The notes beneath the pieces were generated by a model. That model was not told the origin of the DNA. It worked only from the letters and a program-made list of their open reading frames with translations, and did no database searches. The translations under genes were made by a program, and so were the position numbers. A DNA stretch of 35,639 nucleotides. It comes from Saprospiraceae bacterium. Lineage in GTDB: Bacteria; Bacteroidota; Bacteroidia; Chitinophagales; Saprospiraceae. The DNA lies in NCBI GenBank assembly GCA_020628645.1, contig JAHDES010000037.1:22575-58213 (forward strand), given 5' to 3'. Positions 34,372 through 35,639 of this stretch are shown one piece after another (the first letter of the stretch is position 1; each line of letters opens with the position of its first letter).

Positions 34372-35547
34372 TTATTTTTCTTCTGTTTTTACAAAGTTTC
34401 TAGTTTTCTCGTATTCTTTTCTTATTGCTTTAAACAAATAGGTACGTATTTCACTCATACCTTCATAATGATAATCTTCTCCTGAATTTATAAAGATGGC
34501 AAAAGCAATATCTAATTCAGGGATGAGCATTGTCTCCGAATAAAACGTTCCAGCACTTCCCGTATGGGTAGAAAGTGTAAATCGCTGATCTCCAAATTTT
34601 ACTTTTCCCACACCCCAACCTACGGCATAATGACTGTTTTCATCTTTTGTGTGTAAATATTGAATGTTTTTTGAAGATAAATGAGTACTATTTCCATTTA
34701 GTCCACTTAAATTAGCTTGCAAAAATTTACAATAGTCAATTATTGAGATGTGGACATCCCCCGCAGGAGCTAATAAACGACCAATTTCATACTCATCTGC
34801 TCGTTTATGCGCTATGAATACACTATCTTCTTCTTGGATATAATGACCATACACTTGATTCGCATCTTTTGTGTTTGGCCAGCCGAAATCTGCTTTTATT
34901 TCTAAGGGGGCAAAAACATAGATTTGCATCAGGGTTTCATACTCCAAGTCATTGACTTTTTCAAGCATTGTCGTCGCTAAAGTATAGCCCGCATTAGAAT
35001 AATGGTATCCTACCGTTTCATCTATGCTTACAGGCTCAAGTGCTAGAATTTGTTGCGCCCAAAGCTGGCGTTGATGGATGATATCTTCCGTGGTTTCTTT
35101 AGGAATTTTTTGCCATTCCACATCTTCCGTATAGGGTTGAATAAATGCCTGATGACGAAATAAATCTACTAATGTAATAGAAGCATAAGCTGGATGTGCC
35201 TGTTCTTTCCAAGTAGGAAAAAGATCAAAAAACTTAGTTCCCCAAGCAATTTTTCCTTCTTCTACTAATGCTGCTGCTAGATAAGCGGTCATCGCTTTTG
35301 TATTCGAACCAATATGGAATGGATCATCGATTTGAACCTTTTCTTCTGCTCCTAACTTTCGTTTACCCAAGGCTGTGGAATAGATAATTTCAGAAGAATT
35401 AGTCAATGCCACTGCCATGGCAGGAATCTCATATTTTGCCAAAATTTGTTCTATTTTTTGTGGAAGAGAATCCCTTGCTTCAAATTGAATTTGAGCGTGA
35501 TTTGTTCCCCAAAAAAAGATACCAATAAAAAAAATTAGCAATCGCAT
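34372..35547 (-). CDS. Class C beta-lactamase-fold serine hydrolase
   Basis: This 391-residue protein has a signal peptide (MRLLIFFIGIFFWGTNHAQ). I chose the ATG at 35547, because the in-frame ATG 13 codons upstream adds a basic, non-signal stretch. The active site has S81-x-x-K84 (GSNTKAMT), Y183-S-N185 (YHYSNAGY) and H328-T-G330 (STHTGSAG), the three conserved elements of the class C/esterase group, with HTG in place of KTG. It is thus more likely an esterase, DD-peptidase or other peptide/ester hydrolase of the periplasm than a resistance enzyme. It is the first gene of a unit with the oxidoreductase and acetyltransferase, spaced 50 and 34 bp apart. The start of transcription is not identified. 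Confidence 0.9.
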   Translation of the reverse strand: MRLLIFFIGIFFWGTNHAQIQFEARDSLPQKIEQILAKYEIPAMAVALTNSSEIIYSTALGKRKLGAEEKVQIDDPFHIGSNTKAMTAYLAAALVEEGKIAWGTKFFDLFPTWKEQAHPAYASITLVDLFRHQAFIQPYTEDVEWQKIPKETTEDIIHQRQLWAQQILALEPVSIDETVGYHYSNAGYTLATTMLEKVNDLEYETLMQIYVFAPLEIKADFGWPNTKDANQVYGHYIQEEDSVFIAHKRADEYEIGRLLAPAGDVHISIIDYCKFLQANLSGLNGNSTHLSSKNIQYLHTKDENSHYAVGWGVGKVKFGDQRFTLSTHTGSAGTFYSETMLIPELDIAFAIFINSGEDYHYEGMSEIRTYLFKAIRKEYEKTRNFVKTEEK

Positions 35548-35639
35548 AAGCTTAAATTTTAGTTTGAACGTTTTTAAAAAAATCAAGGCTCATAATAAGA
35601 ATTAGGTGGAGCGCTAACTATTCTCCAAATTTCTCATAT

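Noticed and set aside
35589-35639. Possible gene end at the right edge
   Set aside because: About 50 bases remain. One minus-strand frame ends in a short YEKFGE-stop, but this is too short to support any gene.

Overview
This window is AT-rich chromosomal DNA from a member of the Bacteroidota. The evidence is a SusC/SusD pair, a type IX secretion (T9SS) C-terminal sorting tail on a secreted glycanase, SusC-type N-terminal carboxypeptidase-regulatory domains on both TonB receptors, a near-consensus Bacteroidota -7 box (TAnnTTTG), and almost no Shine-Dalgarno sequences. The class cannot be fixed from this sequence alone. An aquatic, polysaccharide-degrading lineage would fit.

Left part (1-4456), all genes on the minus strand: the N-terminal half of a membrane protein of the Pycsar-effector (DUF5706/PycTM) type running off the left edge; a secreted protein with faint resemblance to CotH-like kinases; a tandem CDGSH iron-sulfur protein; an AraC regulator; a small membrane protein; and a DUF6624 protein.

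Centre (4457-18281), plus strand: a beta-glucan (probably laminarin) utilisation locus. A 440-bp regulatory region precedes susC, susD, a PKD-containing surface lipoprotein, a Calx-beta/GH16 lipoprotein, a GH5-CBM6-CBM6-T9SS enzyme, and a 1147-residue cytoplasmic phosphorylase-like protein that best fits GH149 (beta-1,3-oligoglucan phosphorylase). Inferred flow: the surface lipoproteins bind glucan, GH16 and GH5 cut it, SusCD imports the oligosaccharides, and the phosphorylase yields glucose-1-phosphate in the cytoplasm. The phosphorylase has its own apparent promoter, overlapped by GTGTAA/TTACAC half-sites.

Next (18381-20442), plus strand: a translationally coupled Nudix / metallo-beta-lactamase / hotdog thioesterase trio joined by two ATGA overlaps. 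Then on the minus strand (20449-27602): an RND efflux operon (marR, adaptor, RND pump, TolC, and possibly a small beta-barrel). Two 16-bp palindromes matching at 13 of 16 positions, one in front of marR and one in front of the adaptor gene, look like the MarR operators. A 2-keto-4-pentenoate-hydratase-like gene diverges from marR and ends at a strong bidirectional terminator.

Right part (28654-35547), minus strand: a lone TonB-dependent receptor, then a likely operon of a serine hydrolase, a Tat-type Gfo/Idh/MocA oxidoreductase and a NagX/HGSNAT-like acetyltransferase.

The most unusual non-coding signal is a set of intergenic inverted repeats. Three are double-hairpin elements of about 50 bp with the same layout, and two of these (2077-2128 and 22582-22633) are nearly the same sequence in opposite orientation. 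No tRNA, rRNA, CRISPR array, transposase or phage gene was found.
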